Notes under the pieces: model-generated
What the model saw: the letters and a program-made list of their open reading frames with translations, nothing else
The model's database searches: none
Told to the model about the DNA's origin: nothing
Source of the DNA: DATFWC01 sp963777755
Lineage (GTDB): Bacteria > Pseudomonadota > Alphaproteobacteria > Rhizobiales > Xanthobacteraceae
Length of the DNA: 64,000 bases
Direction: 5' to 3'
NCBI GenBank assembly: GCA_963777755.1
Contig: CAVZSC010000017.1
Location: 1 to 64,000 of the forward strand
In this document: positions 46,146 to 53,950 of the stretch, piece by piece
Numbering within the stretch: the stretch's first letter is position 1
Layout: each line of letters starts with the position of its first letter
Position numbers and translations under genes: made by a program

Positions 46146-47211
46146 CCGGCTGGGCGCGAGCAGCCGCGTTCGCTTCTTCCAGCTGGTCGAGCCCCTGGCC
46201 GCCAAGGGCGTGCGCGCGGACGTCGAGCCGTTCTTCGACGATGCCTACGTATCGGCGCTCTATGCCGGTCGCCCGGTCGGCGCCGCGCGCATTCTCGCCT
46301 TCTACCGCCGGCGCCTGCGGGCCCTGCGACGGCGGCGGGAGTACGACCTGATCTGGCTGGAGAAGGAAGCCTTGCCCTGGCTGCCGTTCTGGCTGGAGAC
46401 GCGGCTCATGTCCGGCATGCCCTATGTGGTCGACCTGGATGACGCCTGGTTCCACCGCTACGACCGCAATCCTGCCTGGCTCGTGCGCTCCCTGATGGGC
46501 GACAAGATCGACCGCGTCATGCGCGGCGCGGCCGCGGTGGTCGCCGGCAACGACTACCTCGCGGCGCGCGCACGGCAGGCGGGCAGCGCCCGCATCGAGG
46601 TGATCCCGACCGTCATCGACCTCGCCCGCTATTCGCCGTCGCCGCCCGCCGTCCGCAGCAACGGCGTCCTCACCATCGGTTGGATCGGGCAGCCGCTGAA
46701 TGCGCATTACCTCGCGACGATCGAGCCCGCGCTGCGCGACATCGCAGCGCGCCAGCGCATCAAGCTGAGCGTCGTCGGCGCGCCGGTGCCGCCGCAATGG
46801 AGCGGGCTGCCGGCCGAGAGCCGGCCGTGGAGCGAGGCGAGCGAGCTCGGCGAGATCGACGCGTTCGACGTCGGCATCATGCCCCTTCCCGACACGCCAT
46901 GGGAGCGCGGCAAGTGCGCCTACAAGCTGATCCAGGTCATGGCCGCCGGAAAGCCGGTGGTCGCGTCTCCGGTCGGCGCCAACTGCCAGGTCGTTCGCCA
47001 TGGCATCAACGGCTACCTGGCCGACTCGACGGACGAATGGATCGCGGCCCTTACCGCGTTGGCGGGCGATACCGACGCCCGGAGGCGGATGGGAGCCGCG
47101 GCACGCCGCACGGTCGAGGACGCCTACGCCCTCGACCGCATCGTGCCCCGGCTCGCCACGGTGCTGACCGAGGCCGCTAGGCGAGCGCCTTCTTCACCCG
47201 GTCCGGCGTGA
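46114..47211 (+). CDS. Glycosyltransferase, GT4-like
   Basis: 365 residues. N-terminal domain MPNVLALTRYDRLGASSRVRFFQLVEPLAAKGV; middle VVDLDDAWFHRYDR; C-terminal sugar-nucleotide domain with VIPTVIDLARYSP, LTIGWIGQPLNAHYLATI, DVGIMPLPDTPWERGKCAYKLIQVMAAGKPVVASPVGANCQVV (the E-x7-E-like region is KCAYKLIQVMA). GT-B fold. Its 3' end overlaps the convergent molybdenum-hydroxylase gene by 35 bases. Confidence 0.88.
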   Translation: MPNVLALTRYDRLGASSRVRFFQLVEPLAAKGVRADVEPFFDDAYVSALYAGRPVGAARILAFYRRRLRALRRRREYDLIWLEKEALPWLPFWLETRLMSGMPYVVDLDDAWFHRYDRNPAWLVRSLMGDKIDRVMRGAAAVVAGNDYLAARARQAGSARIEVIPTVIDLARYSPSPPAVRSNGVLTIGWIGQPLNAHYLATIEPALRDIAARQRIKLSVVGAPVPPQWSGLPAESRPWSEASELGEIDAFDVGIMPLPDTPWERGKCAYKLIQVMAAGKPVVASPVGANCQVVRHGINGYLADSTDEWIAALTALAGDTDARRRMGAAARRTVEDAYALDRIVPRLATVLTEAARRAPSSPGPA

Positions 47212-49402
47212 ACGGCGTGTGGCGCAGCCGCGCGCCGGTCAATTGCGCAACCGCTGCGGAGACCGCCGGCGCCACCAGCGGTGTCGCCATCTGGCCGGCG
47301 CCGGTCGGGTGGTTGTCGGTGCGGATCACCTCGACGTGCATCTCCGGCACCTCGTTCATGCGCGGCAGGTGGTAGTCGTAGAAGTTGGACTGCTCCACCG
47401 CGCCGTTCTTGATCGAGATGCGCTCGGTCAGTGTCATGCCGAGACCGTAGACGATGCTGCTTTCGGTCTGCGCCACCACGTTGTCGGGTTGCACCGCGAT
47501 GCCGCAGTCGAGCGCGCACCAGAAGTGATGCACCCTGATCCGCCCGCTCGTGCGGTCGAGCGACACCTCGGCAATTCCGGCGACCTGGCTGCCCGAATAG
47601 TCGATATAGGCCAGGCCCAGCGCGCGGCCGTCGCGCTTGCGCTCCCACTCCGCCATCTGCGCCACCCGCTCGACCACCTTGTGGGCGCGCGGCGTGCCCT
47701 TGAGGAGCTCGAGCCGGAAGGCGAGCGGATCGATTCCGCGCTTGCGCGCGATCTCGTCGACGAACGCCTCGGTCGCGAACTTGTTGGCCGTGACGCCGAT
47801 GCCGCGGAGCGGATTGGTGCGTATGCCGTTGTCCCGGTAGAGCTGCTCGACCAACTGGTGCGGGACGTCGTAGCCGCGCAGGTCGGTGCCCGCCATCACC
47901 ATATTGTCCTTGCCGCCTCGATCCTGGTAGCGCACCGGGTCCATGAACGGCGTGACGCGGTCTGCCGCCACGCGGTGATGCCAGCCGACGAGCTTGCCGG
48001 CAGCGTCGAACCCGGCGCGCAGATAGTGCGCCGAGAGCGGCCGGAAGCGGCCGTTGTGCACGTCGTCCTCGCGCGTCCACATCACCTTGACGGGACGTCC
48101 GCTCTCTTTCGACAGCATCACGGCGTCCATGATGAAGTCGACGTCGCGGTTGCCGCGCCGGCCGAAGCCGCCTCCCATCAGCAGGTCGTGCAGCTTCACC
48201 TTGTCCCGCGAAATGCCGAGGAACTTGGCCGGCGCCTCGGTGGCGGTGGTCTGGCTCTGCGTGCCGGCCCAGATCTCGACCGCATCGCCGGCCGGCGAGA
48301 CCGAGGCGACCGCGTTCAGCGGCTCCATCTGCGCGTGGTAGGCGTAGTCGCAGCGGTATTCCGCCTCCATGATGCTGGCGGCCTTCTGGAACACGCCGCG
48401 CGCATCCCCCTGGCGGCTCCAGTCGGTCGCCGGCCGGGCCAGGTTCTTCGCGTCCGCCGCAAACGCCTCGATCCCCTTGTCGCTGTCGAAGCCCCAGGCC
48501 ATCCCGGTCCGGGTCCAGGTGACGGAACGGGTGAGCTCCTCGCGCGCCGCGAAGGCCGCCCACGGCGTCTCGGCGAGGACGCCCACCCCGTGCGGCAGCC
48601 GCACGATGCCGACGACGCCAGCCATCGCCTTCGCCTTGGCGTCGTCGATCTTGTCGGGGACGGATCCTTCCACCGGAGCCCGCAGCACCGCCCCGTACAG
48701 CATTCCGGGCACCTGGACGTCGATCCCGTAGGTCGCGCTGCCGTTCACCTTGCTGGGCAGCTCGATGCGCATCACGTCCTTGCCGATCAGCCGGAATTGG
48801 GCTGGCTTCTTCAGGTCCTCCGGCTTGATCTGCGGCGGCTTGGCGGGGATTTCGGCGAAGGCGGCGATCTCGCCGTAGGTCAGGCGGCGACCCGACTTCG
48901 CATGCACCACGACGCTCGGCTCGGTGGTCAATTCCTCTACCGGGACGCCCCACTGCTTCGCAGCATTGTCGAGGAGGACGCGACGCACCTGCGCGCCGAA
49001 CGTGCGCAGCGGGCGGAAGTAGCTCGTCACCGCGTTGCTGCCGGCCGTGTACATCATGCCGCCGAAGCCGGGATTGCCGTAGACCGAGTCGATCGGCGGG
49101 GCCGGGACGACGCGTACCTTTTGCCAGTCGGCATCGAGCTCCTCGGCGATGATCAGCGGCAGCGAGGTCATCGACCCCTGCCCCATCTCGGTCGCCGCCG
49201 ACATGATGGTGATCGTCCCATCGGGCGCGATGCTCACCCACGGGCTCAGCGCCTTGCCGGCGCGCTCCGCGGCGAGCGCCGCCCCCTTGGCAGTGCCCGT
49301 ACGGCCGATGGCCAGCGCGAAGCTCAGGCCGGCCGCGCCGATCATCACCTGGCGACGGGACAGCGACGAACTCAGGTTCTCGGATGCGACGTGGCGGGTC
49401 AT
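47177..49402 (-). CDS. Molybdenum hydroxylase large subunit, IorB-type (copy 2)
   Basis: 741 residues from ATG 49402. Tat-type signal (SRRQVMIGAAGLSFALAIG). Xanthine dehydrogenase/isoquinoline 1-oxidoreductase beta family: WVSIAPDGTITIMSAATEMGQGSMTSL, GGMMYTAGSNAVTSYF, GGGFGRRGNRDVDFIMDAV (Mo-cofactor binding), FWCALDCGIAVQPDN, and C-terminal GAGQMATPLVAP. At the place where the family normally has the catalytic Glu (GxGE) this protein has Gln. Nearly identical to the copy at 49675 and separated from it by 272 bases full of palindromes. No separate 2Fe-2S gene of its own; it would share the one at 51904. Confidence 0.92.
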   Translation of the reverse strand: MTRHVASENLSSSLSRRQVMIGAAGLSFALAIGRTGTAKGAALAAERAGKALSPWVSIAPDGTITIMSAATEMGQGSMTSLPLIIAEELDADWQKVRVVPAPPIDSVYGNPGFGGMMYTAGSNAVTSYFRPLRTFGAQVRRVLLDNAAKQWGVPVEELTTEPSVVVHAKSGRRLTYGEIAAFAEIPAKPPQIKPEDLKKPAQFRLIGKDVMRIELPSKVNGSATYGIDVQVPGMLYGAVLRAPVEGSVPDKIDDAKAKAMAGVVGIVRLPHGVGVLAETPWAAFAAREELTRSVTWTRTGMAWGFDSDKGIEAFAADAKNLARPATDWSRQGDARGVFQKAASIMEAEYRCDYAYHAQMEPLNAVASVSPAGDAVEIWAGTQSQTTATEAPAKFLGISRDKVKLHDLLMGGGFGRRGNRDVDFIMDAVMLSKESGRPVKVMWTREDDVHNGRFRPLSAHYLRAGFDAAGKLVGWHHRVAADRVTPFMDPVRYQDRGGKDNMVMAGTDLRGYDVPHQLVEQLYRDNGIRTNPLRGIGVTANKFATEAFVDEIARKRGIDPLAFRLELLKGTPRAHKVVERVAQMAEWERKRDGRALGLAYIDYSGSQVAGIAEVSLDRTSGRIRVHHFWCALDCGIAVQPDNVVAQTESSIVYGLGMTLTERISIKNGAVEQSNFYDYHLPRMNEVPEMHVEVIRTDNHPTGAGQMATPLVAPAVSAAVAQLTGARLRHTPFTPDRVKKALA

Positions 49403-49446
49403 GGCTGAGACCTCCGGAATGGCGCGCTCGACCGCGCACAAAATGC

Positions 49447-49483
49447 CCTTCTCCCCGCTGGCAGGCCGCTTACGGGGAGAAGG
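49447..49483. repeat. CCTTCTCCCCG palindrome
   Basis: Perfect 11-base arms (CCTTCTCCCCG at 49447, CGGGGAGAAGG at 49473) around a 15-base loop; a widespread rhizobial intergenic palindrome type. Lies between the two IorB copies. Confidence 0.8.
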
Positions 49484-49510
49484 TCAGGGTGGCTTACGTC
49501 GACGACGGCG

Positions 49511-49587
49511 CTAGTGCGGCGGGTTTGAATTTCCTATCGGTTCGCAGCAGTCTCTTGTAGGAAATTCAAATCCATAAGCCGCACTAG
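49511..49587. repeat. CTAG-bounded hairpin, type I (copy A1)
   Basis: Outer stem CTAGTGCGGC (49511-49520) pairs with GCCGCACTAG (49578-49587); inner stem GGGTTTGAATTTCCTA pairs with TAGGAAATTCAAATCC, with a 4-base bulge (ATAA side) between stems and a 21-base loop. Comparable to B1 at 52460. Followed after 15 bases by A2. Confidence 0.85.
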
Positions 49588-49602
49588 AAAGCATTGCTTT
49601 TG

Positions 49603-49678
49603 CTAGTGCTCCTTATGATTCCGAATTTCGCCAAGCGTCAGCCGCGAAGTGATGCGAAATTCGGAATCGGAGCACTAG
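49603..49678. repeat. CTAG-bounded hairpin, type II (copy A2)
   Basis: Outer stem CTAGTGCTCC (49603-49612) pairs with GGAGCACTAG (49669-49678); inner stem GATTCCGAATTTCGC pairs with GCGAAATTCGGAATC; loop ~22 bases. Its last CTA (49675-49677) is the TAG stop codon of the minus-strand IorB copy 1. Confidence 0.85.
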
Positions 49679-51900
49679 GCCAGCGCCTTCTTCACCCGGT
49701 CCGGCGTGAACGGCGTGTGGCGCAGCCGCACGCCGGTCAATTGCGCAACCGCAGCGACGATCGCCGGCGCCACCAGCGGCGTCGCCATCTGGCCGGCACC
49801 GGTCGGGTGGTTGTCGGTCTGGATCACCTCGATGTGCATCGGCGGCACCTCGTTCATGCGCGGCATGTGGTAGTCGTAGAAATTCGACTGCTCCACGATG
49901 CCGTTCTTGATCGAGATGCGCTCGGTCATCGTGACGCCGATGCCGTAGACGATGCTGCTCTCGGTCTGCGCGACGACATTGTCGGGCTGCACCGCGATGC
50001 CGCAGTCGAGCGTGCACCAGAAATTGTGCAGCTTGATCTGCCCGCTGGCGCGGTCGAGCGATACCTCGGCGATGCCGGCGACCTGGCTGCCCGAATAGTC
50101 GATATAGGCCAGGCCCAGTGCACGGCCGTCGCGCTTGCGCCCCCACTCCGCCATCTGCGCCACGCGCTCGACCACCTTGTGGGCGCGCGGCGTGCCCTTC
50201 AGGAGCTCGAGCCGGAAGGCGAGCGGATCGACGCCGCGCTTACCCGCGATCTCGTCGATGAAGCCCTCGGTCGCGAACTTGTTGGCGAGGAAGCTGATGC
50301 CGCGCAGCGGATTGGTTCGCACGCCGGTGTCGCGATAGAGATGCTCGACCAGCTGATGCGGCACGTCGTAGCCGCGCGGCTCGCCCCCCAGCATGGCAAT
50401 GAAGTCCCTGCCGCCGGTCGCCTGGAACCGGATCGGGTCCATGTAGGGCCCGACGCGATCCACGGCGATGCGATGATGCCAGGCGGTGATCTTGCCGGAG
50501 GCATCGAAGCCGGCGCGCAGATAGTGCGCCGAGATCGGGCGGAAGCGGCCGTTGTGCACGTCGTCCTCGCGCGTCCACAACACCTTGACCGGCCGACCGC
50601 TCTCCTTCGACAGCATCACGGCGTCCATGATGAAGTCGACGTCGCGGTTGCCGCGCCGACCGAAGCCGCCGCCCATCAGCAGGTCGTGCAGCTTCACCTT
50701 GTCGCGCGAAATGCCGAGGTACTTGGCCGGCGCCTCGGTGGCCATGGTCTGGCTCTGGGTGCCGGCCCAGATCTCCGCCGCATCGCCCGCGGGCGACACC
50801 GAGGCGACCGCGTTCAGCGGCTCCATCTGGCCATGATAGGCGTAGTCGCAGCGGTATTCCGCCTCCATGATGCTGGCGGCCTTTTGGATCTCGGCGCGCG
50901 CATCGCCCTGGCGGCTCCAGTCGGCCGCCGGCCGCTGCAGGTTCTTCGCATCCGCCGCGAAGCGCTCGAGCCCTTGATCGCTGTCGAAGCCCCACGCCGT
51001 GCCGGTGCGGGTCCAGGTGACCGAGCGGGTCAGCTCCTCGCGCGCCGCGAAGGCTGCCCACGGCGTGTCGGCGAGGACGCCCACGCCGTGCGGCAGCCGG
51101 ACGATGGCGGTGACGCCGGCCACCGCCTTGGCCTTGGCGTCGTCGATCTTGTGCGGCACCGATCCTTCCACCGGCGCCCGCAGCACCGCCCCGTACAACA
51201 TGCCGGGCACCTGCACGTCGATCCCGTAGGTCGCGCTGCCGTTCACCTTGCTGGGCAGCTCGACGCGCATCACATCCTTGCCGATCAACCGGAATTGGCT
51301 CGGCTTCTTGAGGTCTTCCGGCTTGATTTCCGGCGGCTTGGCCGGGATCTCGGCGAAGGCGGCAATCTCCCCATAGCTCAGACGGCGACCCGACTTCGCG
51401 TGCACCACCACGCTCGGCTCGGTGGTCAATTCCTCCACCGGCACGCTCCAATGCCTGGCGGCATTGTCGAGCAGCACGCGGCGCACCTGCGCGCCGAACG
51501 TGCGCAGCGGGCGGAAATAGCTCGTCACTGCGTTGCTGCCGGCGGTGTACATCGTGCCGCCGAAGCCGGGATTGCCGTAGATCGCTTCGATCGGCGGGGC
51601 CGGCACGATGCGTACCTTCTGCCAGTCGGCATCGAGCTCCTCGGCGATGATCAGCGGCAGCGAGGTCATCGACCCCTGCCCCATCTCGGTCGCCGCCGAC
51701 ATGATGGTGATCGTTCCATCGGGCGCGATGCTCACCCACGGGCTCAGGGTCTTGCCGGTCCGCTCGGCCGCCAGCGTGGCGGCGCGGGCGACGCGGCTTC
51801 GGCCGAGCGCAAGTGCGAAGGTGAGGCCGGCCGCGCCGACCATCATCTGGCGGCGGGACACGGACGAAGAAAGCGTCTGGGGCGATACGTGGCGGGTCAT
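49675..51900 (-). CDS. Molybdenum hydroxylase large subunit, IorB-type (copy 1)
   Basis: 741 residues from ATG 51900, three bases after the stop of the 2Fe-2S gene. Same domains as copy 2, almost residue for residue (GSVSRRQMMVGAAG Tat-like start, ATEMGQGSMTSL, GGGFGRRGNRDVDFIM, FWCTLDCGIAVQPDN, GAGQMATPLVAPA). Differences are scattered conservative substitutions, plus divergence in the N-terminal 30 residues, consistent with an old or relaxed tandem duplication. The Gln in place of the family's catalytic Glu is shared by both. With the 2Fe-2S subunit it should hydroxylate an aromatic N-heterocycle or aldehyde if active. Confidence 0.93.
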   Translation of the reverse strand: MTRHVSPQTLSSSVSRRQMMVGAAGLTFALALGRSRVARAATLAAERTGKTLSPWVSIAPDGTITIMSAATEMGQGSMTSLPLIIAEELDADWQKVRIVPAPPIEAIYGNPGFGGTMYTAGSNAVTSYFRPLRTFGAQVRRVLLDNAARHWSVPVEELTTEPSVVVHAKSGRRLSYGEIAAFAEIPAKPPEIKPEDLKKPSQFRLIGKDVMRVELPSKVNGSATYGIDVQVPGMLYGAVLRAPVEGSVPHKIDDAKAKAVAGVTAIVRLPHGVGVLADTPWAAFAAREELTRSVTWTRTGTAWGFDSDQGLERFAADAKNLQRPAADWSRQGDARAEIQKAASIMEAEYRCDYAYHGQMEPLNAVASVSPAGDAAEIWAGTQSQTMATEAPAKYLGISRDKVKLHDLLMGGGFGRRGNRDVDFIMDAVMLSKESGRPVKVLWTREDDVHNGRFRPISAHYLRAGFDASGKITAWHHRIAVDRVGPYMDPIRFQATGGRDFIAMLGGEPRGYDVPHQLVEHLYRDTGVRTNPLRGISFLANKFATEGFIDEIAGKRGVDPLAFRLELLKGTPRAHKVVERVAQMAEWGRKRDGRALGLAYIDYSGSQVAGIAEVSLDRASGQIKLHNFWCTLDCGIAVQPDNVVAQTESSIVYGIGVTMTERISIKNGIVEQSNFYDYHMPRMNEVPPMHIEVIQTDNHPTGAGQMATPLVAPAIVAAVAQLTGVRLRHTPFTPDRVKKALA

Positions 51901-51903
51901 GGC

Positions 51904-52359
51904 TCAGGCCTCCCGCGTGGCGCGCTCGACCGCGCGCACGATGCGCTGGTAGGTGCCGCAGCGACAGATGTTGCTGCTCATGTGCTCGATGATCTCCGCC
52001 CGCGTCGGGTTGGGCTTGTCCTTGAGCAGCGCGGCGGCGTTCATGATCTGCCCGGACTGGCAGTAGCCGCATTGCGGCACGTGCTCGGCGAGCCAGGCCT
52101 TCTGCAGCGGGTGGGAGGAATTGGGCGACAGCCCCTCGATCGTGGTGACCGATTTGCCGGCCACGTCCTGCACCTGGGTCTGGCAGGAGAACGCGCGCTT
52201 GCCGTCGATATGGATCATGCAGGCGCCGCACAGGCCGGCGCCGCACCCGTACTTGGTGCCGGTGAGCTTGAGCCCTTCCCGGATGACCCAAAGCAACGGC
52301 GTTGCCGGAGGCGCGTCCGTCGATACGGATGTCCCATTCACGGTGAATTGTGTGGCCAT
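51904..52359 (-). CDS. 2Fe-2S subunit of molybdenum hydroxylase, IorA-type
   Basis: 151 residues. N-terminal plant-type ferredoxin cluster (KYGCGAGLCGACMIHIDGKRAFSC) and C-terminal four-helix cluster (CGYCQSGQIMNAAALL ... NICRCGTYQRIVRA): all eight cluster cysteines are present. It passes electrons from the molybdenum site out to a cytochrome or other acceptor; there is no FAD domain, as in IorA. First gene of the operon with the two IorB copies. Divergent from the FAD monooxygenase gene at 52691. Confidence 0.95.
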   Translation of the reverse strand: MATQFTVNGTSVSTDAPPATPLLWVIREGLKLTGTKYGCGAGLCGACMIHIDGKRAFSCQTQVQDVAGKSVTTIEGLSPNSSHPLQKAWLAEHVPQCGYCQSGQIMNAAALLKDKPNPTRAEIIEHMSSNICRCGTYQRIVRAVERATREA

Positions 52360-52459
52360 CAGGCCCTCCCTTGCGCGTTAGAACGAATGCGGCGATGGCT
52401 CTCTCGGGAGCCTTGGCGTCAGGCGAAGCAACGCATTAGATTTGGACTGAATTGAATGG

Positions 52460-52537
52460 CTAGTGTGGCGGATTTGACGTTCCTACCAGCATTGCGGCAA
52501 CTCCGTCGTAGGAACGTCAAATCCAAAGCCACACTAG
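52460..52537. repeat. CTAG-bounded hairpin, type I (copy B1)
   Basis: Outer stem CTAGTGTGGC pairs with GCCACACTAG; inner stem GGATTTGACGTTCCTAC pairs with GTAGGAACGTCAAATCC. Compared with A1 the inner stem differs (AATT versus ACGT) but both arms change together. Followed after 13 bases by B2. Confidence 0.85.
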
Positions 52538-52550
52538 AATCATATGCTTG

Positions 52551-52626
52551 CTAGTGTCCCTTTGGTTCCGACGTTCGTACGAGGGGGTGCTGCAATGGGA
52601 TACGAACGTCGGAACCAGGACACTAG
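52551..52626. repeat. CTAG-bounded hairpin, type II (copy B2)
   Basis: Outer stem CTAGTGTCC pairs with GGACACTAG; inner stem GGTTCCGACGTTCGTA pairs with TACGAACGTCGGAACC; loop ~21 bases. Corresponds to A2, with compensated stem changes. Confidence 0.85.
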
Positions 52627-52690
52627 ATCGAACCACCGGGTCGATCGCGCGTCAATCAGGAACGACCGACGGATGGCGAGGACGTGATCG

Positions 52691-53872
52691 ATGGGAATAG
52701 GGAATAGTGACTTACCGATTCTGGTCGCGGGCGGCGGGATCGGCGGCCTGGCGGCGGCCTATGCGCTCGCCCGCAAGGGCTTCCCGGTGCGGGTGCTCGA
52801 GCAGGCGCCGGAATTCCGCGAGCTCGGCGCCGGCATCCAGCTCGGCCCCAACATCTTCCGCGCTCTCGACCGCATCGGGCTGACCGAGCAGATGTTCGCC
52901 GATGCGTGGCGGCCGCCCGCGCAGGAGATGCGCGACGCCGTCACGGGCGAGCTGATCACCCGCATCCCGTTGGGCGAGGCGTTCATCGACCGCTTCCAGC
53001 ACGCTTATGCAGTCACCCATCGCGCCGACATCCACGGGGTGTTCCTCACGGCCTGCCAGGGAAGCAACCTGATCTCCCTCGAGAACAACCAGCGGGTGGA
53101 GGATTTTGCCGACGACGGCGACACGGTCACGGTCACGCTGCAGTCGGGCGAGCGCGCCAAGGGCCGCGCGCTGATCGGCTGCGACGGCATGTGGTCGCGC
53201 ATCCGGGAAAAGCTGGTCGGCGACGGCGCCCCGCGCGTCTCCGGCCATATCGCGTATCGGGCGGTGCTGAAACGGGAGGACGTCCCCGAAGACCTGTGGC
53301 GTCCCGACGTGATCCTGTGGGCGGGGCCGCGCACCCATTTCGTCCATTACCCGCTGCGCCGCGGCACGCTCTACAACCTGGTCGCCGTGTTCCACTCCGA
53401 CAAGTACGTGGAAGGCTGGAACGCCGAGGCCGATCCGGAGGAGCTGTTCGCCCGCTTCAAGGGCCAGCGGCCGGAAGTCTTGCGCCTGCTCGAGCGCATC
53501 GAGACCTGGCGCATGTGGGTGCTGTGCGACCGCGAGCCGATCAAGGACTGGACCAAGGGCCGGGTGACGTTGCTCGGCGACGCGGCTCACCCGATGCTGC
53601 AGTACCTCGCCCAGGGCGCCTGCATGGCGACCGAGGACGCCGTGTGGCTCGCCGACAAGGCCGCCGAGCAGCCGGACGACCTGCCGGCCGCGTTCCACGC
53701 CTATCAGCAGCAGCGCTATCTGCGCACCGGCCAGGTGCAGATCATGGCCCGCGTCTACGGCGAGTTCTACCACGCGCGCGGGGTTGCGGCCGAGCTGCGC
53801 AACCGCATGCTGGGCGGCCGCACCCCCGAGCAGTCCTACGACGGCATCGCCTGGCTGTACGGCGTAATGTAG
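52691..53872 (+). CDS. FAD-dependent monooxygenase, 3-hydroxybenzoate 6-hydroxylase-like
   Basis: 393 residues of the group A flavoprotein hydroxylases: FAD-binding GGGIGGLAAAYALARKG near residue 14, DG motif CDGMWSRIREKLVG, and second FAD site GRVTLLGDAAHPMLQYLAQGACMATEDAVWLAD. The PMLQYLAQGACMA form and overall length fit 3-hydroxybenzoate 6-monooxygenase (gentisate-forming) and salicylate hydroxylases. NADH-dependent, cytosolic. No gentisate dioxygenase is in the window. Divergent from the IorAB operon. Confidence 0.87.
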   Translation: MGIGNSDLPILVAGGGIGGLAAAYALARKGFPVRVLEQAPEFRELGAGIQLGPNIFRALDRIGLTEQMFADAWRPPAQEMRDAVTGELITRIPLGEAFIDRFQHAYAVTHRADIHGVFLTACQGSNLISLENNQRVEDFADDGDTVTVTLQSGERAKGRALIGCDGMWSRIREKLVGDGAPRVSGHIAYRAVLKREDVPEDLWRPDVILWAGPRTHFVHYPLRRGTLYNLVAVFHSDKYVEGWNAEADPEELFARFKGQRPEVLRLLERIETWRMWVLCDREPIKDWTKGRVTLLGDAAHPMLQYLAQGACMATEDAVWLADKAAEQPDDLPAAFHAYQQQRYLRTGQVQIMARVYGEFYHARGVAAELRNRMLGGRTPEQSYDGIAWLYGVM

Positions 53873-53950
53873 TCGATGCTGCCCTCATGGTGAGGAGCGC
53901 CATCCATCCTCGCCCGCGAGGAAGGATGGCGCGTCTCGAACCACGAACCA

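Larger units (their letters stand above)
52360..52690. other. Divergent intergenic region holding two CTAG hairpins
   Basis: About 330 bases between iorA-type and FAD-monooxygenase genes. Half of it is the hairpin pair B1-B2 (52460-52626). No other motif recognised; the promoters of both operons must lie here. Confidence 0.6.

Noticed and set aside
49511..49678. Paired hairpins as a CRISPR array
   Set aside because: Only two unequal palindromes per site, no regular repeats with unique spacers, and no cas genes.
49594..52455. 953-codon open frame on the plus strand opposite the IorB copy 1 and IorA genes
   Set aside because: Mirror of the real minus-strand genes in high-GC DNA; composition is His/Asp/Arg/Ala-rich with no domain and no start signal.
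49511..52626. CTAG hairpins as an insertion sequence with terminal repeats
   Set aside because: The sequence between them is an intact catabolic operon with no transposase; target-site duplications were not seen.
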